Shown here: positions 48,344-58,434 of the stretch, piece by piece
Layout: each line of letters opens with the position of its first letter
Position numbering within the stretch: the stretch's first letter is position 1
Assembly: GCF_026262505.1 (NCBI RefSeq)
Contig: NC_067206.1
Span: 15,682,205-15,746,204 of the forward strand
Source: Trichomonas vaginalis G3
Lineage: Eukaryota > Parabasalia > Trichomonadida > Trichomonadidae
Length of the DNA stretch: 64,000 nt
Reading direction: 5' to 3'
Program-made: the position numbers and the translations under genes
Notes under the pieces: model-generated
Database searches by the model: none
What the model was told of the DNA's origin: nothing
Seen by the model: only the letters and a program-made list of their open reading frames with translations

Positions 48344-50337
48344 TCATTGAACCATTCGATAAATGAGCATCTTTGCGAGCCATTTGTGTTCGAGAGTCTT
48401 GTACCATAAAGGTGGCATCTCAGCAGTTGAGCATCCCTTCAATGCATTGATATCTGTTGATGGAACAGAGTATGCGACTTCATCATTGATCATGATCCAA
48501 TATGCACTTTTTGCAAAAAGACCACGTAATGAAAATTGCAATAGGCAACAATTGCAATCAATTGATATCTTTGCCTTTCGACTGTTGGGAGTGTCAACTT
48601 TTTCGGGAAGTCAAAGATGACTTGATGAATCAAATCATTCTGCCACTCTCTCTGAATGTCGAAAGTCAAGAATTGTGGCCATGATGTGTTCCTTGTAGTT
48701 GACAAATGATATTGAATGGCATGATCGAGATCTGGTTCTCCAATTCTGGTGTGAATCGAGTAGCAATTTGTTTGTTCGTTGGCACTATCACGGTAAGTGA
48801 TTCGGAAGAGTTGACAGATTCCTGGTATTTGCTCTGCGAGATCTGTGATCAATCTTGTCATCGTGTCATCACAATCTTGTGCCTCATATGTTGAGTTACC
48901 AAGTAATGTGGCAAGTTCATGGGGAACGAAGACTAATCCTTTGGACTTCAATGAATTCAAATTTGTAAAGACACTTGACATCTCTGTTACGATGGGAGAG
49001 GACTGATTGGCAACCTTCAAAACTTCTGTTCTCACTTCGGATATGTAGAACAGAACCTGTAAACATACGTTCAAATGACACGTATGTCCCATATTATGAA
49101 GACCAACAATACCACCTTTAATTGGGTAAAGGTAGTTCGCCTCTTGTGATGACTGTATGATATCGACAGCTTGATGAGCGACAGCAATGATGTTCCGCTT
49201 TGATGGTTTCATGGAGGGTGCAACAACAGCAGCGACGGTATCGCTTGAAGGAAGAACCTTTGTTGGTGTAAAATCTTCGAAAAGGAGTAACTCTTCATTA
49301 TCATTCAGGGGTGATCCATCAATGTTATAATTTGTCAAACCGACTAAACCTGATATGATCAGAGGAAGTGATGTGCGCTCACCTCGAAAACCATTTTTCA
49401 TGCAGGACCAGCATGACTTGAAACGTGCAAAGAAACGCTCGACAATCTGCCTGTCTTGGGCAATGGCGTTGTTGCGTTCAACGTCTGCTTCTTCGTGGCT
49501 TCTCTTCATCACCACGGCAGTAAGGTGATATTTCTGGATTCCAATATAGCCCCGGTCGGCAAGTACAGGATATTGGTAATCATCAAATCCTCGCTTTACT
49601 GTCAAAAAATCCGAGACTTTTGACAAATCGAAAATCTCCTTGTCATGGACTGCAGCCATAAACTCAACGTTTTGATGTATGGCTTTTCCATCTGGTGACA
49701 CGAGGACTTGGAGCTTAATACCGTTGCAGTGGTTTTTTTCATCCCAACTATAAAGCCTCTCTTCCTTTACCGAAGGAATTTTGAAAGGAATTGTAGTGCT
49801 GTCTACAGCTGCAACAGCATCAGGGAAGTTTGTAAATTTGTTCTTCATTGAAGTTAACGGTGGACAGTGATTGGGAAGAAAATAGCTCGCAAAGATTGGA
49901 AATGCAACATTGGTAGTTCATGTAACTAATTTGGAATAGCATGACTGGGAAATATGTAGCAACGGACATAATGCTGAATAGGGCAAGTATGTGCAGTAAT
50001 ATGTGAGCGTGAGGAAGAGAGACTCGATTGTTGAAAATTTGACCTTCCTTCCTCTTCTGGCCCTTCCACAGTTGGATTCAATAATGTCAGCGAGGTATTC
50101 CAACTGTTCATATGTGAAGTTGCACAATGATCGGAGCTGGAGCTTTGGATGCATCCTGATGAATATTGAAATCGAGAACCTGGGCATTGGATTGGTCAAT
50201 GTCATCTCTTTTGCCTCTTCTTCATTTAATGGCTCTTCATCTGTGTCGGAATTCTCAGGTGTAACAGTAACAACAATGTTCGCCCTTCTGGATTCTTTTA
50301 TCTTGGTGATGATATCTTCATCGCATGGTTCATCCAT
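48344..50337 (-). pseudogene. Harbinger transposase fused to a ubiquitin-specific protease domain
   Basis: The gene starts at 50337 (MDEPCDEDIITKIKESRRAN). A helix-turn-helix follows (YEQLEYLADIIESNCGRARR, FLTLTYYCTYLP, LLHISQSCYSKLV). After an in-frame TGA near 49,918 the same frame continues to the DDE_4 core: AVDSTTIPFK, VLADRGYIGI and DRQIVERFFARFK, with 38 residues between the last two. About 110 residues later comes a USP (C19) domain: GLHNMGHTCHLNVCLQVLF (Cys box), QDCDDTMTRLITDL, and YQLIAIVAYCNFHYVVFL (His box). The USP end, YWIMINDEVAYSV, lies one frame over, so a small indel sits near 48,500. Fusion is direct, with no stop between the two domains. Confidence 0.85.
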
Positions 50338-50424
50338 GTTGATAAATGAAGTGATTAAAAGATATAAAAATCTTATCAAATTTGAAATAGAGTTCAAAAT
50401 TAATAAATAATGAAACCCAATCAA

Positions 50425-50610
50425 TTTAATCATATCTAGATATCCTAATATATATCACTTTAAACTTGAAATTAAGAAACTGTGAAGAATTAAAAAACGT
50501 TTAAAATGTTTCATACAATTTAATCATATCTATATATTCTAGTATATATCATTTTAAACTCGAAATTAAGAAACTGTGAAGAATTAAAAAAAACGTTTAA
50601 ACTCTTTTAA
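50425..50610. repeat. 94-bp direct repeat upstream of the transposase gene
   Basis: Two copies with some differences start with TTTAATCATATCTA near 50425 and 50519 and contain AATTAAGAAACTGTGAAGAA. They lie just upstream of the gene start and could be transposase or promoter binding sites. Confidence 0.85.
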
Positions 50611-50670
50611 TAGAAATAGTTTGTTTAAAAAATAAAAGTTTAACTGGTGCATAAGTAAAAATTAGATTCT

Positions 50671-50744
50671 CGAACTTATTATTATTTTTGATTGAAATAT
50701 TAAAATAGTATTCCAATCAAAAATAATAATAAGTTCGAGAATCA
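50671..50744. repeat. Long hairpin in the Harbinger element
   Basis: Arms of 35 bp starting GATTCTCGAACTTATTATTA pair with one mismatch around a four-base loop. It lies between the transposase promoter region and the structured segment. Confidence 0.9.
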
Positions 50745-50838
50745 TAATTTTAGAACTTTTTTACATTCTTCACGCCTGTAAAAATATTCCATAATTACAG
50801 ATTTTATTAATTACTACTTTTTTAGATACATTCTAAAG

Positions 50839-51100
50839 CTGGCGAAGCAACGCTAAAGTGATGATTAACAGTGAATCACTGCGACGACCCAACATAATAT
50901 ATTGAGATTAATTTTCTAGGTACGGTTGAAATGGCGGAGACCTTCTGGCTGTGCCTCAGAGCCCCTAAAATATTTCAAAAGAAATATTTCTACCATTTCG
51001 TCGAAAGATTAATCTCTGACTATGTCCGAGATAGCATCACTCAGGCGAAAGTATTACGCCGAGAATACCGATAGAAGTTTCTATCTAGTATAAGCGCCAG
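50839..51100. ncRNA. Candidate structured RNA in the Harbinger element
   Basis: A 262-base segment is closed by CTGGCG (50839-50844) and CGCCAG (51095-51100). Between them lie hairpins AGTGAT/ATCACT; a long arm GAGATTAAT/ATTAATCTC enclosing GAAATGG/CCATTTC and AAATATTTC/GAAATATTT; CTATGTCCGAGATAG; GGCGAAAGTATTACGCC; and ATAC.GATAG/CTATC..GTAT. The GC content is well above its surroundings. The folding resembles a multi-branched functional RNA. I could not match it to group I introns, RNase P, SRP, snRNAs or known small ribozymes. The strand is uncertain because the helices are symmetric. Confidence 0.6.
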
Positions 51101-51628
51101 TATTTAGAAAAAACATCTAAAAAAATGAACTATTTGTTCCATTCAATTATCAATTTTTTTTGTGAAAAAAGAAATTTTGAAATTATACTTATAATATTGT
51201 TAGCATATATAAAATAAACATTTTGGGAAAAATTATAAAATTTTCCAAAATTTACCATCGAAAATTTTCCCAAATATCCATCAACATCTTTCCCAAAAAA
51301 TTTCACAGGAAAGTTTGCCAAAGCGGAACCCAACTAATATGTTCAATTCATGACAATTTTATTTTAATTTACTAGGTTTATATAAACTTTTGAACCTTTT
51401 ATAATGTCTATAGCAACTCAAATCAATTACAATTCATTAATTTATTTGTTTGAGACAAATCATTAATTTATTGATTTTTTTGAAACAAAAAAGGACATAG
51501 GAACTATTCAATTTGTTTGTAATCCTTTTTTATCCACACTTGCTGAAAAAATAAAAAAATTAATTGTTATATAAAATATCTTTGTATTTTGATTACATAT
51601 TCTATATGTGGTATTCCGCAAATCATAT
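51101..51628. other. AT-rich part of the Harbinger element
   Basis: About 530 bp between the structured segment and the right terminal repeat. No gene or repeat is supported; short open frames here are low-complexity. Confidence 0.6.
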
Positions 51629-51920
51629 TTCATATTCCATATGTGGTATTACATATTCCAATAAAAGGCACTTAATGTGCATTTTCTAATTCAATTAGAT
51701 TTGCACATTAAGTACCTTACTATTATAATAACTTTAATATGGAATAAGTCGAGTTTATTCCAATATACGAGCTTATGCTCATATGTCGGGTTAAAATCTG
51801 GTGTTTGGCAATGTCGCAAAACGCCAATATGCTAATTCCTAAAAATTTTTTTATGAAAAAATTCTTTATTCGCAAAAGGTATAGTATTTGCTCATGTACG
51901 AACATATGCGAGAAATTCCC
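51629..51920. repeat. Harbinger right terminal inverted repeat
   Basis: The complement of 47525-47816, ending GCGAGAAATTCCC and followed by ATT. Confidence 0.93.
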
Positions 51921-52107
51921 ATTTTTTAGACATTTTCTCTTTTGTAAAATGAAATTATGGAAATGATAAAATTCTCTTTTGTAAGTTCATAAATCCAATA
52001 CTCTGAAATTTCCATTATGGAAATTATTTTCGATGAATAACAAATCTCATAAAATATTACCTTTTCTACGATAATAAAGATATCTGGAACGAATGTATCT
52101 ATGTGTA

Positions 52108-52187
52108 ACTTGGACTCCAATGAGTGCATGATAAAAATTTTCCGTGAGATTTCCCAGCAACAATCATGAAAAAATATGAACTGGAAC
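52108..52187. repeat. 80-bp direct repeat, left copy
   Basis: Starts ACTTGGACTCCAATGAGTGC and ends GAACTGGAAC. It is identical to 55367-55446. The two copies bracket the MULE remnant at 52194-55363. Confidence 0.95.
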
Positions 52188-52492
52188 GAAACAATAAGAA
52201 TTACCGAAAAAGTGACAAAACATCAAAAACAGGGAGGGGGTCTCAATTTTTATTACTTATATTATTTTACAATATTTATATAAATACTCTTTATAATATA
52301 TTTTACTATAAAATTATACCTCAAATTCAAATATTTAAAATATTATTTACATAATTATCTCAAAATTATATTTTTATATATTATTTTTCATATGTATAAA
52401 TCATATAATCTATATCTATGCAAATCTCATCTAAAATTTTTTGAAACAAACCGCTACCATTTTATAATGGTCCATCTTAAATTCATCATAAA

Positions 52493-53258
52493 TTCTGGTA
52501 CATGTTAGTACCAGAGTCTTCAAATCTCAAACACTCTGGTACCAACATGTACCAGACGCGAGTTTCCAATGCCCTCGTACGATTTTCTATTAAGATCTTC
52601 TTGAATGAGAAGGTCTTCATAGAAACTCGTACGAGGGCTTCTCTTTTAAATACTCTGGTACCTGCTGGTATCGGAGTCGACTTTACAGCCCTTTCCCCAA
52701 TTTTGAAGCTGGGGAAAGTTTTCAAGCAATGAAAGGAAGCTCTCGCTATGAGGTGAAAATCTAGAATTTTTACCTCATAGCGAGTAATCCTTTGTTAATT
52801 GCTTGAAAACTTTCTTCAAATTATCAAAATTTCGAGGAAAGTTTCCTTGCTTCAAAGTAGAGAAGAAGCCCTTTGAGCCACTGCATATAGGTCAGTGACT
52901 CAAAATACTCCATCTCTACTAGAAATCGCCAAAATTTGGGTCGCAATCTTTGAAATGCGACGCAAGTTTGGGCAATTTCGCGAGGGACTTGCTCCATTTG
53001 GTGCATAGATTCACACTCTATGCACCAGATGGAACAATTCTTTCGCTGACAGCGGGAAACTTTGTCTGAATAGTTTAACATTCAGACAAAATTTCCCGCT
53101 GTCAGAGAGGGAATGGAAGGGTAAGAGGTATATATTCATAATGTATACCTCTTACTCTTCCATTCCCTCAAGAAAGTTCAAAAACTTGGGTGCAATCAGT
53201 TCTGATTGCACCCAAGTTTTTGAATTTTGTATAAGGAATTGTTGGCTATGATGTTGTT
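52493..53258. repeat. Hairpin array, about eight hairpins
   Basis: Stems include TCTGGTACATGTT with complement (52,493-52,556), GCCCTCGTACGA/CTCGTACGAGGGC, GAAAGTTTTCAAGCAAT with its complement near 52,800 enclosing ACTCTCGCTATGAGGT-like arms, TAGAGAAGAAGCCCTTTGAG (52,859-52,920), GCCAAAATTTGGGTCGCA, TTGCTCCATTTGGTGCATAG, GACAGCGGGAAACTTTGTCT (53,049-53,104), GAGGGAATGGAAGGGTAAGA (53,108-53,170) and TTCAAAAACTTGGGTGCAAT. The last stem near 53,233 has lost its partner, probably through the insertion at 53263. Confidence 0.9.
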
Positions 53259-53262
53259 ATAT

Positions 53263-54699
53263 ACGAAAACGATAAAAACGGTTTGACAGAAAAGTGACAA
53301 CTTTACGTGTCAAAAATATAAAAAGTGATATTTTATTCATCATTATCTTCTTCATAATTTATTTCATATTCTTCGTCTTACCAACAAAAGATGGGAATGT
53401 GAACAATTGCGGGCAATTTTTAGCCATTTTGGCTTGGAACTAGAGCCTGCGAGGTACATGGATAGTATCAGTACCTCACAGGCTCTAGTTCTCTATATGG
53501 CGCCGAGAAATTTTGGTGAAATGTGGTCGCATTTCACCAAAATTTTTTCGGCGCCATAGGATGAATTGGAGGGTGAGAGATATTATTTCATACAATACTA
53601 CTCTCACCCTCCAATTCCCAGCCAAAATGGCTAAAAATTGCCCGCAATGTGAACAATTGCGGGCAATTTTTAGCCATTTTGGCTTGGAACTAGAGCCTGC
53701 GAGGTACATGGATAGTATCAGTACCTCACAGGCTCTAGTTCTCTATATGGCGCCGAGAAATTTTGGTGAAATGTGGTCGCATTTCACCAAAATTTTTTCG
53801 GCGCCATAGGATGAATTGGAGGGTGAGAGATATTATTTCATACAATACTACTCTCACCCTCCAATTCCCAGCCAAAATGGCTAAAAATTGCCCGCAATGT
53901 GAACAATTGCGGGCAATTTTTAGCCATTTTGGCTTGGAACTAGAGCCTGCGAGGTACATGGATAGTATCAGTACCTCACAGGCTCTAGTTCTCTATATGG
54001 CGCCGAGAAATTTTGGTGAAATGTGGTCGCATTTCACCAAAATTTTTTCGGCGCCATAGGATGAATTGGAGGGTGAGAGATATTATTTCATACAATACTA
54101 CTCTCACCTCCAATTCCCAGCCAAAATGGCTAAAAATTGCCGCAATGTGAACAATTGCGGGCAATTTTTAGCCATTTTGGCTTGGAACTAGAGCCTGCGA
54201 GGTACATGGATAGTAATCAGTACTCACAGGCTCTAGTTCTCTATATGGCGCCGAGAAATTTTGGTGAAATGTGGTCGCATTTCACCAAAATTTTTTCGGC
54301 GCCATAGGATGAATTGGAGGGTGAGAGATATTATTTCATACAATACTACTCTCACCTCCAATTCCCAGCCAAAATGGCTAAAAATTGCCCGCAATGTGAA
54401 CAATTGCGGGCAATTTTTAGCCATTTTGGCTTGGAACTAGAGCCTGCGAGGTACATGGATAGTATCAGTACCTCACAGGCTCTAGTTCTCTATATGGCGC
54501 CGAGAAATTTTGGTGAAATGTGGTCGCATTTCACCAAAATTTTTTCGGCGCCATAGGATGAATTGGAGGGTGAGAGATATTATTTCATACAATACTACTC
54601 TCACCCTCAATTTTAATTACTTAAACTCATTCTATTTTTTTGACATGTAAATGTCACTTTTACTGAGATCTGACACAATGTCAGATCTCTTTTTTTCGT
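53263..54699. mobile_element. Non-autonomous Ginger-like element with cloverleaf array
   Basis: This is a 1,437-bp element flanked by ATAT (53259-53262, 54700-54703), with ends ACGAAAACGATAAAAACGGT and, inverted, ACGAAAAAAAGAGATCTGAC. Just inside the left end (53,330-53,385) is the acidic 3' tip of the transposase gene of the 44435-47477 type, so it arose by internal deletion. The rest is a tandem array of three-hairpin cassettes, each closed by an outer stem. Confidence 0.93.
53409..54608. repeat. 250-bp cloverleaf palindrome, about five tandem copies
   Basis: Each unit has an outer stem GCGGGCAATTTTTAGCCATT...GGCT (26 bp exact, first arm 53409-53434, closing arm near 53,620-53,645). The stem encloses three hairpins: GAACTAGAGCCTGCGAGGTA (apex as in other arrays), TATGGCGCCGAGAAATTTTG, and GAATTGGAGGGTGAGAG. 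GGCTTGGAAC marks the units at 53431, 53681, 53931, 54179 and 54428, a period of 248-250. The last copy lacks its closing arm. Copies are nearly identical, so the amplification is recent. Open frames in both directions are by-products. Confidence 0.96.
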
Positions 54700-54708
54700 A
54701 TATAAGAA

Positions 54709-55253
54709 TGTGGATAGCCGCTGCCAGACCAAATGAATTAACCGTTGTGAATAACGTTTCTGAATCTTTATTTAAAAAGATAAAATATCACGATTTTGGC
54801 TGCGTTAAAAATCAAAGAATTGATGTTTTTGTCAAAAATCTTTTAGAAGAAGTTGCACCCAATTACTTTTATCGTATTAAAAACGATTTACTTCAAACGG
54901 GTTTTATTCCTTCAATTAGAATTCGCGAGCCTCGATTGACAGATTATAAAACAAAATTGAAAAGAGAAGTTCAATCACGTTTATACCAAGTATTAAATTT
55001 TGTTCAGAATCAAGAAGCCAATTTGAATCCATTAAGATTTTTATTGGAAAATGCTGAAGAAAAACTTTCTCAAATAAATGAGAAGATACAAAATTCAATT
55101 ACATATTTAAGATCGTTTGAAATTCCAAATGAATTGTTAGATACGTATATGTTAGAAATTAATGAATTTTGTTATAATTCTCCAGATTATATTTTAGAAC
55201 ATTTCGAAGAATTTTTAGAGGATTTCAAAGAAAAGAATAATTTAATAGACTAA
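54709..55253 (+). pseudogene. MULE transposase C-terminal fragment
   Basis: Reads ARPNELTVVNNVSESLFKKI, KNQRIDVFVKNLLEEVAPNY and FYRIKNDLLQTGF, matching the NNVSESHFKVLK...RLDDFVVELYTTVVPALLIKF block of the intact MULE. It then has a helical end (SYLRSFEIPNELLD-like). Residues upstream of about 54,709 belong to the nested element's terminal repeat. The catalytic aspartates are absent, so the protein is a remnant. The stop at 55,253 is followed by a run of TGTCACTTTTT terminal motifs. Confidence 0.8.
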
Positions 55254-55366
55254 AAAATTTATTATTTTTATTTATTGTGAATTTTAAATTGTCACTTTTT
55301 AAGTGTTACCCCCTATTGAAAGTGTCACTTTTTGGGTGTCACTTTTTCGGAAATTCTTATATACTC

Positions 55367-55446
55367 ACTTGGACTCCAATGAGTGCATGATAAAAATTTT
55401 CCGTGAGATTTCCCAGCAACAATCATGAAAAAATATGAACTGGAAC
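55367..55446. repeat. 80-bp direct repeat, right copy
   Basis: Identical over all 80 bases to 52108-52187, and only 3-4 bases beyond the MULE remnant's right end. Confidence 0.95.
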
Positions 55447-55707
55447 TCACAGTTTGGTAGTTTTTAGATTTTCATTTTTAAGGTATCTGAATCCAACATC
55501 TCCAGCGCCAGTATCATCAAACAAAAATTTCATTTTAACTTCTATGTACAATATACCATTATCATTAATGATTGCATCCATATTACAGGTTCGGGTAAAC
55601 TGATGACGGTGTAGGAAAATCAAAGATGCAAAAAGAATTTGTTAAATTGATGAACGATGGCCGATTATGTTTAAAAATTGGTATATTTGCATTCCTCGTC
55701 TTGATAT

Positions 55708-56340
55708 TGTAATAAACAGAAATTCATCAAAAGTGACAGCTCTCAATTTTTTGACATTTGTAAATTCTCAATTGAATGAGAAAAATGAAATAATACTAAG
55801 CATAATACAATATTCTAGATTTAATTATAATTAGGAAAAAGTTAGTTTTTAGAGTACTTTTCATAGGCATATAGAATGAAATCTTCTGAAAAATAATATC
55901 ACATAAACTCATATTATTTTCTAATATATAACTATTTTATATAAAAATCAAATTCAATGATCTTAAAAGCGAAGGATAAACCTCAAAATTTACGAATATA
56001 ATGAGTGGAATATTTCATATGGTTTTATGATAGATAAGCATTATATTCCCACTCATTATATTCGTAAATTTTGAGGTTTATCCTTCGCTTTTAAGATCAT
56101 TGAATTTGATTTTTATATAAAATAGTTATATATTAGAAAATAATATGAGTTTATGTGATATTATTTTTCAGAAGATTTTGTGTTCTTCTTCAAAATTTTA
56201 TTTTTTTTATTAAAAAGAATCTTTACGAAATATACATTTACTTAAATTAATATTTAAAAACGTGCTCTATCAAAAGTTCCAAAAATTCAATATTTTAGCT
56301 TTTCTGAGGTGTCACTTTTGATGAATTTCTGTTTACAACA
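55708..56340. mobile_element. Foldback element, copy 2
   Basis: A 633-bp relative of the element at 5178-6431 with the same ends, TGTAATAAACAGAAATTC and inverted TGTTGTAAACAGAAATTC, flanked by ATAT (55704-55707, 56341-56344). The outer parts match copy 1 closely; the centre, about 620 bp of the palindrome, is missing. This supports a family with 4-bp duplications and shows that long palindromes shrink from the middle. Confidence 0.95.
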
Positions 56341-56344
56341 ATAT

Positions 56345-56841
56345 GACCAAATATGCTGAGCAATGTAAAACCTCGCTTAATAATTTAACACTATATGGGC
56401 GGATTTCTGTTCCATACGGAAAATGATCACTAGTAAAAATGACAAAAGTGACACTTACTCAAATTTTTTGCGGCAAAATTGGAAAGGCTTTTTAATATTA
56501 ATACTTAATTTATAAAAATTTCAAAATATTAATTAAATTAGATATGGGAACATTAAAAGATGCAACCTTTAATTTTTTGTTATCACTATTTTTGATTATA
56601 TAGGATAATCTGGTATATACCTGCGGACCTACCTGTATAATATTAGACCTAAAAAATCAATATTGAATGACTTTTCGATACAATCCAATTTTTTGTATGC
56701 AAAATTTGGGATTCTCACTTTTTCTTTGCAAAAATGGATATTCCCATGAATTGTTATATGTTATGACTGTTTATATGTTTTGTTTATATTAAAAATATAT
56801 GAGAAAAATGTAGTTATTATTCGAATTAATTGCCTTTCGAC
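56345..56841. other. AT-rich spacer
   Basis: No gene or repeat recognised between the foldback element and the coiled-coil pseudogene. Confidence 0.5.
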
Positions 56842-57470
56842 TTAAATGTTATCCACATTAATGTTGGAAAGAGATTTAAATGCTCTTTCTAGGAGTCTTC
56901 TTTTGGTTTTTTTTTCTGTTTGAATTTGAACAAAGTTGTTCCATCTTGCCCTTTCCTCCTCATCTAATTGCCTTTTCAAATTGTTAATTTTATTGTTGAG
57001 ATTCCTGAATTCTCCGAGATTATTTTGCATCTCGGCATCTTTTATTAATGAGTCAATTTGCTATTGAGGCGCTTCTATTCTTGAAGCATATCTTCCATCT
57101 TGCTGAGATTTTGTGTTTCTTTCGCATCTGCAGCTCTCACTTTGAGGATATCCCATTCAGATTGAACTGACTTCAATTCCTTCTTCATATATTCCATAAG
57201 AAGAAGTTTTGGTTCCAATTTCTCTTCTTCCTTGAGTCTTTCCTCAATGGACTTGTCTCCAACTTGGTCTCTTGAATTTGAATTTGCTCCTTCAATTCAA
57301 TAAATGGGAAAAACTCAGGGAGTACATAGGATAAAATTTTTGCAATATTTTAGTCTTTAATGTTTGACGCTCTGTTTTGTTTGCGCCTATAGGATAAAAT
57401 GCTTGAAATAGTTCAGCTTCTTCTCCTTCCTTTTGTCAACTTTGTCCCTCATTATATCTTCATAGTTTTT
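56842..57470 (-). pseudogene. Coiled-coil protein pseudogene
   Basis: On the minus strand a coiled-coil protein can be traced in pieces: EELKSVQSEWDILK-like, EERLKEEEKLEPKLLLMEYM, RAADAKETQNLSKMEDMLQE (57,080-57,260), and the open end NLNNKINNLKRQLDEEERAR (56842-57030). At least one in-frame stop (after MLQE), further stops near 57,050 and a frame change separate the pieces, and the 57,300-57,470 part is more decayed. This could be a broken host gene or a transposon-borne coiled-coil protein. No family can be named. Confidence 0.55.
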
Positions 57471-57479
57471 AACTTCAAC

Positions 57480-58252
57480 GACGGAGTCAAATCCTGGCTC
57501 ACAAAAAGTGGACTTTACATGTCAAATTTTAAATGCGTGTAAGGCCAGGAGTTAGTGACATTTCATCAGTTTCTCATGGCCTCCAATTCCTTCTAGAAAG
57601 TGTCCAAACTTTGGGTTAATTGCAAGACATTAACCCAAAGTTTAGACACTTTCAAGTGAAGATGGAAGGCTTTGGGGTATATATTAATACATTATACCTC
57701 AAAGCCTTCTATCTCAACTACAAATGGAAGAAACTTTGTCCGAATAGTTTGACATTCTCCCATATTTCAATGTAATATCTTCCATCTTGTGAGGTACTGA
57801 CTTCAAGTCAGTGCTTCACAGGTTACAATATCTACAAAATTCAGAAACACTTTATCACTTCGTTAGAGAACTAGAGCCTCCTAAGTACTGAACTCTAATC
57901 AGTGACTAGGGGACTCTAGTTACCTATATAAATCTGAGAAACTCCGAGGAAATTTTTCGACATTTCCTCAAAGTTTCTCAGCAATTTAGCGGGGAATGTT
58001 CCTTATCGTGTAGATATTTGTAATATGAACATGATTACGAACATTCTCCACTAAAAGAAGTAAAATGTTATAAGAAATAATTCGAAAAGAATAACAAATT
58101 GCTACAGATTTAATATGAAACCGAACCATATGAGGTAGTGATTCAAGATCACCGCCTCATAATATTCAATTTCAATCTCAAATATCCCAAAAGTAAGGAT
58201 ACATTTTTGCCATGTAAAGTGTCACTTTTCTATCAAGCCGTTTTTATCGTTT
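57480..58252. mobile_element. Nine-hairpin element (copy B, reversed)
   Basis: The same hairpins as 34911-35745 in the opposite orientation, with the end GCTCACAAAAAGTGGACTTT near 57,497 and the other end near 58,252 (on that strand AACGATAAAAACGGCTTGAT). The left terminal hairpin is cut, since the GGGGATTTGAC arm is missing. Individual stems are more diverged than in copy A, and several have mismatches, so this is the older copy. Confidence 0.88.
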
Positions 58253-58434
58253 CTGTCAAATGGAAGATTACTAATTTTTTCTTTGAAATGTAAAAATTCT
58301 TTTGTATTTGCCAATTATATAAAAACCAGGAGAAAAATAATAAAGAGAACAAACTTAAGAAATGATTAATTATAAGATACATTATATTTAACATAATTCA
58401 AAAAGCATAAAAAATATGAAGTATTGCGAAAAAA
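58253..58434. other. AT-rich spacer
   Basis: Short AT-rich stretch, nothing recognised. Confidence 0.4.

Larger units (their letters stand above)
47525..51920. mobile_element. PIF/Harbinger transposon carrying a USP-fused transposase
   Basis: This is a 4,396-bp element with inverted ends of about 290 bp (47525-47816 and 51629-51920) starting GGGAATTTCTCGCATATGTT. It is flanked by ATT on both sides, the 3-bp duplication typical of Harbinger elements. Each end contains a hairpin, AAGGTACTTAATGTGC/GCACATTAAGTGCCTT. Inside are a transposase-USP gene on the minus strand (48344-50337), two 94-bp direct repeats and a long hairpin upstream of it, and a structured 262-base segment (50839-51100). The two ends are nearly identical over 290 bp, so the copy is fairly young. 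The gene has one in-frame stop and one frameshift. Confidence 0.92.
52194..55363. mobile_element. MULE remnant bracketed by an 80-bp direct repeat
   Basis: Short inverted ends AATAAGAATTACCGAAAAAG (from 52,193) and, on the other strand, ATAAGAATTTCCGAAAAAGT (to about 55,362), both leading to TGACA, lie just inside identical 80-bp repeats. Inside are AT-rich DNA, a hairpin array (52,493-53,258), a nested Ginger-derived element (53263-54699) and the C-terminal part of a MULE transposase (54709-55253). The N-terminal two thirds of the transposase are gone. Confidence 0.65.

Noticed and set aside
48363-48894. Plus-strand open frames opposite the USP domain
   Set aside because: They are antisense shadows. 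The minus strand carries clear USP motifs at the same place.
50839-51100. Group I intron, RNase P, SRP RNA or hammerhead ribozyme
   Set aside because: I searched by eye for their core motifs (P7/guanosine site, CR-I/CR-V, SRP helix 8, CUGAUGA/GAAA) and did not find a consistent set. It is kept only as a structured RNA candidate.
53409-54608. CRISPR-like array
   Set aside because: The repeats are contiguous 250-bp units that are palindromic over their whole length. There are no variable spacers and no cas genes.
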